DNA of 64,000 nucleotides from the NCBI RefSeq assembly GCF_004118155.1, contig NZ_SAIQ01000003.1:62001-126000 (forward strand), written 5' to 3'. The translations under genes and the position numbers were made by a program. Below the pieces are notes generated by a model. It did no database searches. It saw only the letters and a program-made list of their open reading frames with translations, and was not told the origin of the DNA. Positions 26,462 through 34,757 of this stretch are shown here, piece by piece; position 1 is the first letter of the stretch; the number at the start of each line of letters is the position of its first letter. The DNA comes from Edaphocola flava. GTDB taxonomy: Bacteria; Bacteroidota; Bacteroidia; Chitinophagales; Chitinophagaceae.

Positions 26462-27499
26462 ATGCCTTCACTTAAGCCATATTCCTTCGCAGATATCCAG
26501 CATTTTTTCAGCCCCAGGGCCGGAGAAGAGAAACTGGGACAGACCATTTCGTACCCTGGCAATCATGCCTGGGAAGCAGCATTAAAGGAGGCCGAAGCAC
26601 CATATGTATTGCTGGGCATACCCGAAGATATAGGCGTAAGGGCCAATAATGGTATAGGTGGCGCCCATACCGGCTGGACCGCTTTTCTGTCTGCCTTTTT
26701 AAATATCCAGGACAATAATTACCTGTGCGGCAAAGACTTCTTCCTTTTAGGCCATATAGATTGTGCTGCATTACTGGAGCAGGTGGCTCATACTGAACAT
26801 GCTGCGGAACCGGAGCACCTGAGAAAGGCTACTGCTGCTATTGATCTGGTCGTAACGCCCGTTATCCGTCATATAGTGGCCGCGGGTAAGATACCGGTAG
26901 TAATCGGGGGCGGACACAACAATGCCTATCCTTTACTGAAAGGCTTGTCTGAAGCACGACAATCACCCATCAATGTCATTAATATGGATGCCCATGCCGA
27001 TTTCCGCGCACTGGAAGGAAGGCACAGTGGCAACGGATTCCATTATGCTTATAAAGAAGGTTACCTGAAGCATTATGCCGCATTCGGCCTGCATGAAGGC
27101 TATAACAATACCGACATCTGGAACCATTTTAACCAGAACGAAGACCTGTGCTATGTAACTTTTGAAGACATATACCTGCGCCGGAAGCAATCATTTGAAC
27201 AAGGCCTCAAGCAATGCCTGGAGCATGTATGTGCTACTGCTTACGGTATTGAACTGGACCTGGATTGCATCACGGATACCTTAAGCAGCGCCTTATCTCC
27301 GGTAGGCTTTTCCCGTACGGAAGCATTACAGTATATATACACTGCCGCCAGTCATGAAAAGGCTGCTTACCTGCATTTACCAGAGGGCGTGGCACAGCGG
27401 GCAGATGGCATGACATATCCTTCCATAGGCAAGTTGCTGGCCTACCTGGTTCAGGCTTTTGTCAAAGGGAATAAAGAACTGGTAAAATCAGGCACTTAG
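26462..27499 (+). CDS. hutG: Formimidoylglutamase-like ureohydrolase
   Basis: A 345-residue arginase-superfamily enzyme with a binuclear manganese site. Ligand motifs are GGGHNNAYP (from about 143), NMDAHADFRALEGRHSGNGF (about 177-196) and ELDLDCITD (about 262-270). The N-terminal 45 residues and the overall length fit HutG-like formimidoylglutamases of Bacteroidota better than agmatinases or arginases. HutG hydrolyses formiminoglutamate to glutamate and formamide in histidine breakdown. hutH, hutU and hutI are not nearby, so the substrate is inferred from similarity only. Confidence 0.75.
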   Translation: MPSLKPYSFADIQHFFSPRAGEEKLGQTISYPGNHAWEAALKEAEAPYVLLGIPEDIGVRANNGIGGAHTGWTAFLSAFLNIQDNNYLCGKDFFLLGHIDCAALLEQVAHTEHAAEPEHLRKATAAIDLVVTPVIRHIVAAGKIPVVIGGGHNNAYPLLKGLSEARQSPINVINMDAHADFRALEGRHSGNGFHYAYKEGYLKHYAAFGLHEGYNNTDIWNHFNQNEDLCYVTFEDIYLRRKQSFEQGLKQCLEHVCATAYGIELDLDCITDTLSSALSPVGFSRTEALQYIYTAASHEKAAYLHLPEGVAQRADGMTYPSIGKLLAYLVQAFVKGNKELVKSGT

Positions 27500-27525
27500 C
27501 CTGTATCGGAGTAATTCAGATTCAT

Positions 27526-27533
27526 TATCTTTG
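27526..27533 (+). promoter_or_regulatory. -7 box of DUF3822-rsmD
   Basis: TATCTTTG is an exact TAnnTTTG match 30 bases before the ATG at 27563. It argues for 27563 over the TTG at 27548. Confidence 0.5.
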
Positions 27534-27562
27534 CCCTTTTAGATCGCTTGTTATATTTTAAT

Positions 27563-28360
27563 ATGTTAGATAATCTTACACCGTATTGGAGCTATAGCGT
27601 AGAAGGTTTTAAGGCAACTGATGTTACAGGAGAGGAACTGATTATCTGGAAGAACGGATGTTGTGTGTACCTGTATAACGATACAGATATACTTGAAGCT
27701 TACGTCTATACCAATACACAAAACTGGGACGAAGCATTTTTTGAAAAAATATTCCTGCACGAGGCCATGGGTCTGCATAACCAGAAAATTAAAAAAATCT
27801 GGGTGGCTGATGAGCGTGCACTCATTATCCCGGAAAAATTGTTCCTGGGTGAAGAATCGCGTCTGTGGCTGAAAAGATTGCATCATATCGGTCCTGATGA
27901 TGACATTTTCGACAATAAAATACCGGAAATCAACGCCCATGTGGTATATGCTTATGACAGCAAGATCGCGCAACTGATGAAGCGTTACTTCAATCATTTG
28001 CAGGTGGTATCCTTATCCCGTTTTTCGCTGGGCAATATTGCTACTGATCATGGGGACAGCGTAGCCAACCTGATCCTGCTGCAGAATGAGGCATTGCTCA
28101 GTGTAACCAATTCCGGCAAATTACTGGCGCATCAGACATTTGAATTTGAAACGGTAGAGAATGTGGTGTTTAAGATCGCCCTGATCGCTGAGAAAAATGA
28201 TTTCGATCCATCCCTGGCACAATTCAACGTATCCGGGATTATTGAAAATGTGGAAGAGTTTGCACTGGATCTCAAAACGTATTTTGACGATGTGCAGATC
28301 ATTACCGGCGACAAAGGACCTATTTTACAACTTATTAAACAGATCATTAAATGCGCATAA
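27563..28360 (+). CDS. DUF3822 family protein
   Basis: A 265-residue cytoplasmic protein of the Bacteroidota-specific family DUF3822. It has two similar halves (beta-rich segments with IIWKNGCCVYLYN and LILLQNEALLSVTNSGKLLAHQTFEF), resembling the actin-like fold, but no nucleotide-binding motif is obvious. The gene overlaps the start of rsmD by 10 bases, the usual pairing, which suggests a role linked to ribosome maturation. The function is not known. Confidence 0.82.
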   Translation: MLDNLTPYWSYSVEGFKATDVTGEELIIWKNGCCVYLYNDTDILEAYVYTNTQNWDEAFFEKIFLHEAMGLHNQKIKKIWVADERALIIPEKLFLGEESRLWLKRLHHIGPDDDIFDNKIPEINAHVVYAYDSKIAQLMKRYFNHLQVVSLSRFSLGNIATDHGDSVANLILLQNEALLSVTNSGKLLAHQTFEFETVENVVFKIALIAEKNDFDPSLAQFNVSGIIENVEEFALDLKTYFDDVQIITGDKGPILQLIKQIIKCA

Positions 28361-28899
28361 TCGGGGGCAGATTCGGAGGCAGAAAATTTCATCCGCCGGC
28401 AAAATTACCCAATACCAGACCAACTACTGATATTGCTAAAGAAGGTTTATTCAATACACTACAGAATCTGGTCGACTTTGAAGGAGCCAAAACACTGGAC
28501 ATCTTCGGGGGTACCGGCAGCATCAGTTACGAGCTGGCGTCCCGCGGGGCCACAAACCTGACCATTGTAGAAAGAGATAAAGTACCGGCAACATTCATTC
28601 GCAAAACCGCACAGGAACTGAATATCGAAAACTTCAACCTCATACAGGGCGATGTGTTTAAATTCCTGGCACAGTGTACAGATAAGTATGATTTTATCTT
28701 TGCAGGACCGCCTTATGCGCTGCAGGAAATAGATGATCTGCCGAGAATCGTCATAGAACGTGAACTGATTGCAGAGGATGGCATTTTTGTACTGGAACAT
28801 ACACCACGTAACAATTATGAAAATCATCCAAACCTGCTGCGGGTTAAAAACTACGGTACTACTATATTTTCATTTTTTACCGCAAAGCCGCAGGCATAA
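28351..28899 (+). CDS. rsmD: RsmD, 16S rRNA (guanine966-N2)-methyltransferase
   Basis: RsmD methylates G966 of 16S rRNA. The 182-residue product begins MRIIGGRFGGRKFHPP and has the SAM-binding loop LDIFGGTGSISYELASRGA (about 50-68). It also has the acidic end of strand 2 (IVERDK). The catalytic motif IV, normally (D/N)PP(Y/F), reads FAGPPYAL here, with glycine replacing the acidic or amide residue. Translation is coupled to DUF3822 by a 10-base overlap. Confidence 0.9.
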   Translation: MRIIGGRFGGRKFHPPAKLPNTRPTTDIAKEGLFNTLQNLVDFEGAKTLDIFGGTGSISYELASRGATNLTIVERDKVPATFIRKTAQELNIENFNLIQGDVFKFLAQCTDKYDFIFAGPPYALQEIDDLPRIVIERELIAEDGIFVLEHTPRNNYENHPNLLRVKNYGTTIFSFFTAKPQA

Positions 28900-28918
28900 A
28901 TAATAAATTCATTATCAT

Positions 28919-29506
28919 ATGACCGAAATTTCACCTAAAGAATCTCTTTTCCAGGACCTGATCGAAGATTGGCAGGAACAGAAAGTTATGATCAAGGAGC
29001 AGATCGCACTGATCGATCCTATGGCGACTTCCCTGCGCAGATCTATGGCAACCCGTTTTCTGAATGCATCGCTGAATATACTGATGGAGATTATCATGTA
29101 TCTCCTGAGTATGGGCAGTATCGTATACCTGTTTTTCATGAATAACCTTGGCCCTTTCTTTGTGATGGGCAAGATGACAGGTTACCCTGAAATTGTACCG
29201 GGAAAGATCAGCTCAATGGAAATGCAGCAATTTGAATATTCTGTAAAAGGAATGTTTGTACTGCTGGCGCTTTTATTCCTGATCATTGGCCGTATGCTTG
29301 CCAACATCCGTAAGAAAAACAGTACGCTGAGCCTTGCCGGTAAAAATATGAAAACCATTACAGGTCAGCACCTGAACCGTAAGAGCCATATCGATGCACT
29401 GGAGCAGAAGCATGTCATGACCCTGCCCCGTACCGACATCAATATAGATTCTATCAGTCCTATTAATCAGACCGATACGGAAAATCCGGAGGATTCTTTA
29501 TTATAA
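28919..29506 (+). CDS. Small membrane protein of unknown function
   Basis: A 195-residue protein with a charged, helical N-terminus (about 1-45), two hydrophobic segments (about 52-75 and 103-125), a short basic loop and a 60-residue polar C-terminal tail. No family is recognised. It starts 20 bases after rsmD and precedes the purine nucleoside phosphorylase gene by 21 bases, so it is likely part of one transcript. Confidence 0.7.
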   Translation: MTEISPKESLFQDLIEDWQEQKVMIKEQIALIDPMATSLRRSMATRFLNASLNILMEIIMYLLSMGSIVYLFFMNNLGPFFVMGKMTGYPEIVPGKISSMEMQQFEYSVKGMFVLLALLFLIIGRMLANIRKKNSTLSLAGKNMKTITGQHLNRKSHIDALEQKHVMTLPRTDINIDSISPINQTDTENPEDSLL

Positions 29507-29527
29507 AAGCTAAACACAAGAACAGAA

Positions 29528-30343
29528 ATGACTTTTGAGCAAATCCAAGAGACAGCCGAATATATAAAAGCACAGCTGGAAACCCTGCCGGAATACGGCG
29601 TTATCCTGGGCAGTGGTCTGGGCGGACTTACCGAAGCGGTAACCGTTACCAAAGAACTGCCATACACAGTAATTCCAAACTTCCCGCAGTCTACAGTAGA
29701 AGGCCATGCCGGCAAACTGATCTTCGGAACTATCGGAGACAAACAGGTAATCATGATGGCCGGTCGTTTTCACTATTACGAAGGCTATGACATGCAGGAA
29801 GTAACCTTCCCGGTAAGGGTAATGAAAGCACTGGGCGTACATACTCTTTTTGTCAGCAATGCTGCCGGAGGAATGAACAAAGACTTTAAGATCGGCGATA
29901 TCATGTTCATTAAAGATCATATCAACCTGTTTCCGGAACATCCGTTGAGAGGCAAGAACGATACCCGCCTGGGTACCCGATTCCCGGATATGAGCGAACC
30001 ATATAGTTATGACCTGCTGGATAAGGCTAAAGCTGTTGCAGCAACTGCCGGCATCCCGGTACAGGAAGGTGTTTATATCGGTTTACAGGGTCCGACTTTT
30101 GAAACAAGAGCAGAGTATTACTGGCTGCATGTTATCGGTGGTGATGCTGTAGGTATGAGTACCGTACCAGAAGTGATTGTAGCCATTCACGGAGGCATGA
30201 AGGTGTTTGCAGCAAGCATTATTACCGACCTGGGTATCCGCGAAGAACTGAATACGATCACCCATGAAGAAGTACTGGCTGCGGCTAATGAAGCGGCACC
30301 CAAACTAGCTAAAATTGTAAGTGAATTAATAAAATCATTATAA
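29528..30343 (+). CDS. punA: Purine-nucleoside phosphorylase (trimeric class)
   Basis: The enzyme splits purine nucleosides with phosphate into base and ribose 1-phosphate for salvage. At 271 residues it fits the trimeric PNP-I class. Motifs: VILGSGLGGLTEAV (phosphate loop, about 25-38), GRFHYYEGYDMQEVTFPVRVM, VSNAAGGMN, GPTFETRAEY and the purine-contact region ASIITDLGI. It sits between a membrane protein gene and a YHS lipoprotein gene, three bases from the latter. Confidence 0.93.
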   Translation: MTFEQIQETAEYIKAQLETLPEYGVILGSGLGGLTEAVTVTKELPYTVIPNFPQSTVEGHAGKLIFGTIGDKQVIMMAGRFHYYEGYDMQEVTFPVRVMKALGVHTLFVSNAAGGMNKDFKIGDIMFIKDHINLFPEHPLRGKNDTRLGTRFPDMSEPYSYDLLDKAKAVAATAGIPVQEGVYIGLQGPTFETRAEYYWLHVIGGDAVGMSTVPEVIVAIHGGMKVFAASIITDLGIREELNTITHEEVLAAANEAAPKLAKIVSELIKSL

Positions 30344-30346
30344 GTT

Positions 30347-30631
30347 ATGAAACAGATCTTTTTATTTTCTGCACTGGCACTGACTTTCGCTGCCTGCGGC
30401 AACAGCAATAAAACAGAAGAAAAAGCGACAGCTACTGAAACAAAAACTTCAGAGATGGCCGCAACAGAAACAGTAGCTCCCGCGAACGGACCTAAAGATC
30501 CGGTATGTGAGATGGACAAAAAAGCAGACTGGGATCAATACACCGTTTACGGTGGAGATACTACCTGGTTCTGCAGCCCGCACTGTAAAGAAACATTTGA
30601 TAAAGATCCGGCGAAATTCGCTAAAAAATAA
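30347..30631 (+). CDS. YHS-domain lipoprotein
   Basis: A 94-residue lipoprotein. The lipobox FAAC gives a lipidated cysteine at about 17, followed by a Thr/Glu/Ala-rich spacer. Residues about 50-94 are a YHS domain: KDPVCEMDKKADW, then TTWFCSPHCKETFDKDPAKF, with the paired cysteines and histidine expected for metal binding. YHS domains often bind copper or other soft metals. It lies three bases after the nucleoside phosphorylase gene, though the two functions do not obviously connect. Confidence 0.85.
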   Translation: MKQIFLFSALALTFAACGNSNKTEEKATATETKTSEMAATETVAPANGPKDPVCEMDKKADWDQYTVYGGDTTWFCSPHCKETFDKDPAKFAKK

Positions 30632-30644
30632 ACCGTCAACGGTA

Positions 30645-30704
30645 AAAAATGTTCGTCACAGTTTGTCGGGTATCGATACCGGGCAGCCTGTAACGAACAT
30701 TTTT
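30645..30704 (+). terminator. Long hairpin between the YHS gene and ribD
   Basis: Outer arms AAAAATGTTCGT (30645-30656) and ACGAACATTTTT (30693-30704) are complementary. Inside lies the palindrome GGTATCGATACC (30669-30680). The 3' T run makes it a likely terminator for the upstream gene; it ends only 20 bases before ribD. Confidence 0.6.
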
Positions 30705-30723
30705 GCTGATGCAAAATGGATTA

Positions 30724-31776
30724 ATGGAGACACACGCAAAATATATGTACCGCTGTCTGGAACTGGCCATGAAAGGGCAGGGCCATGTAGCACCCAATCC
30801 TGTAGTGGGTTCGGTCTTGGTGTACCAGGACCGCATCATCGGGGAAGGCTGGCACCGGCAATATGGCCAGGCACATGCCGAGGTCAATTGCTTTAACAGC
30901 GTGGCTACAGCAGATCAGCACCTGATCGGGGAGAGTACATTATATGTAAGCCTGGAACCTTGTGCCCATTATGGCAAAACGCCACCCTGTGCGGAACTGG
31001 TGATTCAGAAACGCGTAAAAGAGGTGGTAGTGGCCTGCGAAGATCCGTTTGCAAAAGTGGCCGGCAAGGGCATAGCCATGATCCGTGCCGCAGGCATACC
31101 GGTGATTACCGGTATACTGGAACAGGAGGCCCGCGCATTAAACAAAAGATTCTTTACCTACCATCAGCATCAGAGACCCTATATCATCCTGAAATGGGCG
31201 CAAAGTGCCGATGGCTTTATTGCTCCCGAAGCAGGCCGGAAAGTAATGCTCAGCAATGCTTTGAGCCAGCGATGGGTACATCGTATGCGCAGTGAAGAAC
31301 AGGCTATTCTAGTGGGTTACCGTACCGCAGTGCAAGACAATCCTTACCTGACCAATCGTTTCTTTGGCACACAGCAGCCACTCCGTGTCATTATCGACCC
31401 GAAAAATGAATTGCCGGAAGCACTACATGTAAAGACTGATGGCTTAGCTACCTGGATTTATACTGAAACTTATGAAGGTATTGAGGCGCAGACATCCTAC
31501 ATAAAATTGCCTTCAGGACAGGATTTCATATCCTCACTCTTACAGGACCTGTATCAAAAGGGCATCAACAGCCTGATTGTAGAAGGAGGCACGCAAACCC
31601 TGCAATCCTTTATTCATGCAGGTTTATGGGATGAAGCATTTTGTATAGAAACACCAGTTCAGCTCCACAGTGGCACACCTGCACCGATGCTGCATCCTGC
31701 CGTAAAGAAAGAACGCATTATCCTGGACGACAACATCATCCAGCAATACACCAGACCCAATCATGAATACTTATAA
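30724..31776 (+). CDS. ribD: Bifunctional riboflavin deaminase/reductase RibD
   Basis: RibD carries out the second and third steps of riboflavin synthesis. The N-terminal deaminase domain (about 1-140) has APNPVVGSVLV, the zinc motif HAEVNCF and PCAHYGKTPPCAE. The C-terminal reductase domain has ILKWAQSADGFIAP and LIVEGGTQTLQSFI. From METHAKYMYRCLELA the product is 350 residues; ATG 30709 would add five. The 3' end overlaps the YigZ gene by 14 bases. Other rib genes are not in the window. Confidence 0.93.
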   Translation: METHAKYMYRCLELAMKGQGHVAPNPVVGSVLVYQDRIIGEGWHRQYGQAHAEVNCFNSVATADQHLIGESTLYVSLEPCAHYGKTPPCAELVIQKRVKEVVVACEDPFAKVAGKGIAMIRAAGIPVITGILEQEARALNKRFFTYHQHQRPYIILKWAQSADGFIAPEAGRKVMLSNALSQRWVHRMRSEEQAILVGYRTAVQDNPYLTNRFFGTQQPLRVIIDPKNELPEALHVKTDGLATWIYTETYEGIEAQTSYIKLPSGQDFISSLLQDLYQKGINSLIVEGGTQTLQSFIHAGLWDEAFCIETPVQLHSGTPAPMLHPAVKKERIILDDNIIQQYTRPNHEYL

Positions 31777-32359
31777 GACGATCAAAAGCACGACCACAGC
31801 AGAGTTCAGGGACAGGGGCAGTAAATTCCTGGCCTATACCTATCCTTTAAATCATGCCGATGAACTGAAGACACATATACAGACCTTAAAGAAAGAGCAT
31901 CCGAAAGCAGTACATCATTGCTATGCATACCGCATCGGTATTGACGGACAACAGTTCCGTGCCAATGATGACGGCGAGCCATCGGGTAGTGCAGGAAGGC
32001 CCATACTGGGTCAGATCGATAGTGCCGGACTGACCAATGTACTGGTCGTAGTAGTCCGCTATTTCGGTGGCACCTTGTTAGGCGTACCGGGGCTGATCAA
32101 TGCCTACAAGAACGTGACCACAGATGCGCTGGCACTTTGTGAGGTTGTAGAGAAGAATATTGAATACACACTCGGACTGAGTTTTGATTATACAATCATG
32201 AACGAAGTGATGACTGTGCTGAAACAATATGAAGTAAGCATCCTGAAACAGGACATGCAGTTATTCTGCGAGTATACTATCGGTATTCCCCTCATCCATA
32301 AAGAAGCCTGCCTGCAACGACTGGCCGACATCTACGGGCTCACCATAGTGGATGGCTGA
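31763..32359 (+). CDS. YigZ/IMPACT family protein
   Basis: A 198-residue protein of the UPF0029 family. The N-domain has EFRDRGSKFLAYTYPL, HHCYAYRIG, ANDDGEPSGSAGRPIL and VVVVRYFGGTLLGVPGLI, the strongly conserved family core. A small ferredoxin-like C-domain (about 135-198) follows. Its biochemical role is unclear; the eukaryotic relative IMPACT regulates Gcn2. It overlaps ribD by 14 bases, so they are probably co-translated. Confidence 0.88.
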   Translation: MNTYKTIKSTTTAEFRDRGSKFLAYTYPLNHADELKTHIQTLKKEHPKAVHHCYAYRIGIDGQQFRANDDGEPSGSAGRPILGQIDSAGLTNVLVVVVRYFGGTLLGVPGLINAYKNVTTDALALCEVVEKNIEYTLGLSFDYTIMNEVMTVLKQYEVSILKQDMQLFCEYTIGIPLIHKEACLQRLADIYGLTIVDG

Positions 32360-32428
32360 TCACGATATAAGCAATAATCCGTATTTTTGACAAGCGTTAG
32401 AAACGCAATCACGACATAAGCATTAATC

Positions 32429-33274
32429 ATGACTTTAATAGAATGTCCAAGAGACGCCATGCAAGGCTGGTCTCACTTCATACCCACCGCCACTAAAGTG
32501 GCTTACCTGAATCAGTTATTAAAAGTAGGTTTCGATATCCTGGATTTCGGTTCTTTTGTATCTGCCAAAGCCATTCCGCAACTGGTAGACACTAAGGAAG
32601 TGATCCGCCAACTGGACATGAGTAATACCCGCAGCAAGCTGCTGGCGATCATTGCCAATGTGCGCGGGGCGCAGGATGCAGTTGTCTATGATGAGATTAC
32701 TTATTTAGGATTCCCGTTCTCTATCTCCGAAACGTTCCAGATGCGCAATACCAATAAAACGATTGCCGAGTCTCTGGAGCAGGTAGAAACGATTCAGAAC
32801 TTATGTACCCAGAACAATAAAGAGGCTGTATTATACCTGTCTATGGGTTTCGGCAATCCTTATGGAGATGAGTACAATGCCGATATCGTATATAAATGGT
32901 TTCAGACCCTGGTACAATTAGGGGTAAAACATATTGCCCTGGCCGATACCGTGGGGGTTTCCAACCCGGAGAATATTACCAATATTTATAAAAAACTGAT
33001 CCCTGAATTTCCGCAGATCCATATCGGAGCGCACTTCCATTCCACCGCACAGTCTACAGAGGAAAAACTACAGGCAGCCTGGGATGCAGGCTGTACCAGC
33101 TTCGACACTTCTATCAAAGGTATAGGTGGCTGTCCTATGGCTAATGATGATCTGGTCGGTAATATCGCTACAGAACGTTTACTGGACTTTGCAGATAAAA
33201 ATAACATTCCGTTGTCCATCGATAGAGCAGCTTTTAACGAAGCAATGCTCATGGCCTCAAGCGTCTTTATCTGA
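32429..33274 (+). CDS. Hydroxymethylglutaryl-CoA lyase-like protein
   Basis: A 281-residue TIM-barrel protein of the HMGL-like/DRE-TIM group. ECPRDAMQGW near the N-terminus is the E-x-x-R-D-x-x-Q metal/catalytic motif, AHFHSTAQS carries metal-binding histidines, and GIGGCPMANDDLVGN has the catalytic cysteine of HMG-CoA lyase. This enzyme cleaves HMG-CoA to acetoacetate and acetyl-CoA in leucine breakdown. The loop after GCP differs from the classic PYAPGASGN sequence, so the exact substrate is not certain. No leucine-degradation neighbours are seen. Confidence 0.85.
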   Translation: MTLIECPRDAMQGWSHFIPTATKVAYLNQLLKVGFDILDFGSFVSAKAIPQLVDTKEVIRQLDMSNTRSKLLAIIANVRGAQDAVVYDEITYLGFPFSISETFQMRNTNKTIAESLEQVETIQNLCTQNNKEAVLYLSMGFGNPYGDEYNADIVYKWFQTLVQLGVKHIALADTVGVSNPENITNIYKKLIPEFPQIHIGAHFHSTAQSTEEKLQAAWDAGCTSFDTSIKGIGGCPMANDDLVGNIATERLLDFADKNNIPLSIDRAAFNEAMLMASSVFI

Positions 33275-33294
33275 TCTAAAATATTAAATTATCA

Positions 33295-33354
33295 AAATAT
33301 GTTGTAATTTTCAGATGGGGATACTACATCCCTGTCTGAAATCACAACATATTT
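33295..33354 (+). terminator. Compound hairpin after the HMGL-like gene
   Basis: Three nested stems: AAATATGTTGT/ACAACATATTT, TTTCAGA/TCTGAAA and GGGA/TCCC. The structure is 60 bases long and ends 8 bases before the next ATG (33363), so it may instead be a leader structure of that gene. Confidence 0.6.
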
Positions 33355-33362
33355 GCTTTTAT

Positions 33363-34115
33363 ATGAAAAAAAATCTACTGTACATTTTCCTCGCAACCCT
33401 TACCCTCAGCTCCTGTTACCGTCCGCTGTACCGTGCAGAATCGGTGTATGACCCCATGCTGAGCAAACAGGGCGAAGTCGCTGCCAATGCCTCTGTGCTG
33501 GTAGCAGGCGTATATAATTTTCCGTCTTTCGATCTTAATGTGGGCTATTCTCCGGTACAGAGCCTGGGTCTTAAAGCATCTTGGCGCAACCGTGGCTTTA
33601 ACAGCAATGGATCTATAGATAATGATGACTACATCCGCAAGATGGGTGGCAGCTCATTCGAAGGCGGTATCGGGTATTACAACCGATTTGGGAATAACGG
33701 GCTGGTATCTGTTTATGGTAACTTTGCCGCAGGTGTGAACCGCGACCATTCCTATTACACGGCCAATAATCAGGTAAGAGATCGTCTGAACTCCCGCTTC
33801 AGAGCATTCTCTCTGCAACCCGCTGTGGGTATGGCTAAGAAGAATGTGAGCCTTGTGGGTGGCGTAAGACTAGGTTTCTATCAGTTCTACGATATTAGTG
33901 CTTACAATATGCATTACACACAGGAGCATTACAACAGTGTATCTAATACGCTGTATCCGATCTTCGAACCCTATTTCAACTTTGAAGCCGGTTCTTCCAA
34001 TATCCGTTTCAATTTTCAGGCGGGTTTTGCCGTAGCCCCGGGAGGCCCGGATCTGGATGAGAACTTTTTCACTCCAAAAGTATCTGTAGGCATTACGGCA
34101 CGCTTCGGAAAATAA
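33363..34115 (+). CDS. Lipoprotein with a predicted beta-barrel
   Basis: A 250-residue exported protein. From MKKNLLYIFLATLTLSSC the signal ends in a lipobox with cysteine at about 18. The rest is alternating amphipathic strands rich in Gly, Asn and aromatic residues (YNFPSFDLNVGYSPVQSLGLKASW, FEGGIGYYNRFGN, VGITARFGK at the end), as in small outer-membrane barrels. No family is recognised. A strong bidirectional terminator follows. Confidence 0.72.
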   Translation: MKKNLLYIFLATLTLSSCYRPLYRAESVYDPMLSKQGEVAANASVLVAGVYNFPSFDLNVGYSPVQSLGLKASWRNRGFNSNGSIDNDDYIRKMGGSSFEGGIGYYNRFGNNGLVSVYGNFAAGVNRDHSYYTANNQVRDRLNSRFRAFSLQPAVGMAKKNVSLVGGVRLGFYQFYDISAYNMHYTQEHYNSVSNTLYPIFEPYFNFEAGSSNIRFNFQAGFAVAPGGPDLDENFFTPKVSVGITARFGK

Positions 34116-34130
34116 ATATTTTAAGCATAC

Positions 34131-34173
34131 ATAAAAACGGGTATTTTGTTACACACAAAATACCCGTTTTTAT
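34131..34173. terminator. Bidirectional terminator
   Basis: A perfect 19-bp stem ATAAAAACGGGTATTTTGT with complement and loop TACAC, between the converging lipoprotein and thioredoxin-fold genes. Confidence 0.92.
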
Positions 34174-34188
34174 ATTATTGCGCTCCGG

Positions 34189-34719
34189 TTACTTTGCCTT
34201 TCCGGAGATAATAGACAACAGCTCTTTAGCACTGATGCTTCCGTTATGCTTATACTTCAGTGTATGTTTTTCAGTATACACATTCGTTTGAGGCAGTGCC
34301 TTAAACTCATACAACTGGTAGATTACATCAGAACGATCAGCACCTATAATTGCATGTGGCAACTGTTTTAACCCTGTGGCTTTAATAAAATCATCCAGGT
34401 AAGGCTTCATATCTTTAGCCCCGATAAACACCAGCGGAATGGCCTCAAACTCTTCTTTATGCTTCACAATATCCTTTGCCAGATCCTGACAGTGATCGCA
34501 GGTTGGGTTGAATAGTACAACAATAGCAGACTTTGCAGGAATATCCTTCTCTGAATGAAAATGTCCATCACTGGTTTCAATGCTGAAAGCCGGTATCGGC
34601 GCATTGATCTGTTTATACTGATCCAGGTCGTCGGTTACTGCTGTACTCACTTGTTGCGCCTGTACATATGTCGTCGAAAGCATTGACAAACATAAGGAAA
34701 GCGCTATTTTCTGTATCAT
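34189..34719 (-). CDS. Exported thioredoxin-fold (TlpA-like) protein
   Basis: A 176-residue exported protein with a signal peptide ending near YVQAQ. PIPAFSIETSDG and VVLFNPTCDHCQDLA (CxxC at C74/C77) are the redoxin/TlpA pattern, followed by FIGAKDMKP and the cis-proline region KQLPHAIIG. It is probably a periplasmic thiol-disulfide reductase; partners are unknown. ATG 34740 gives seven more residues but would overlap the rarA -7 box, so 34719 is preferred. Confidence 0.82.
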   Translation of the reverse strand: MIQKIALSLCLSMLSTTYVQAQQVSTAVTDDLDQYKQINAPIPAFSIETSDGHFHSEKDIPAKSAIVVLFNPTCDHCQDLAKDIVKHKEEFEAIPLVFIGAKDMKPYLDDFIKATGLKQLPHAIIGADRSDVIYQLYEFKALPQTNVYTEKHTLKYKHNGSISAKELLSIISGKAK

Positions 34720-34725
34720 TTGACG

Positions 34726-34733
34726 TAATTTTG
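34726..34733 (+). promoter_or_regulatory. -7 box of rarA
   Basis: TAATTTTG is an exact TAnnTTTG match 25 bases before the rarA ATG, in the 38-base gap between the divergent starts. Confidence 0.45.
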
Positions 34734-34757
34734 AGTCCATAAAAATAGTGCATTTTC

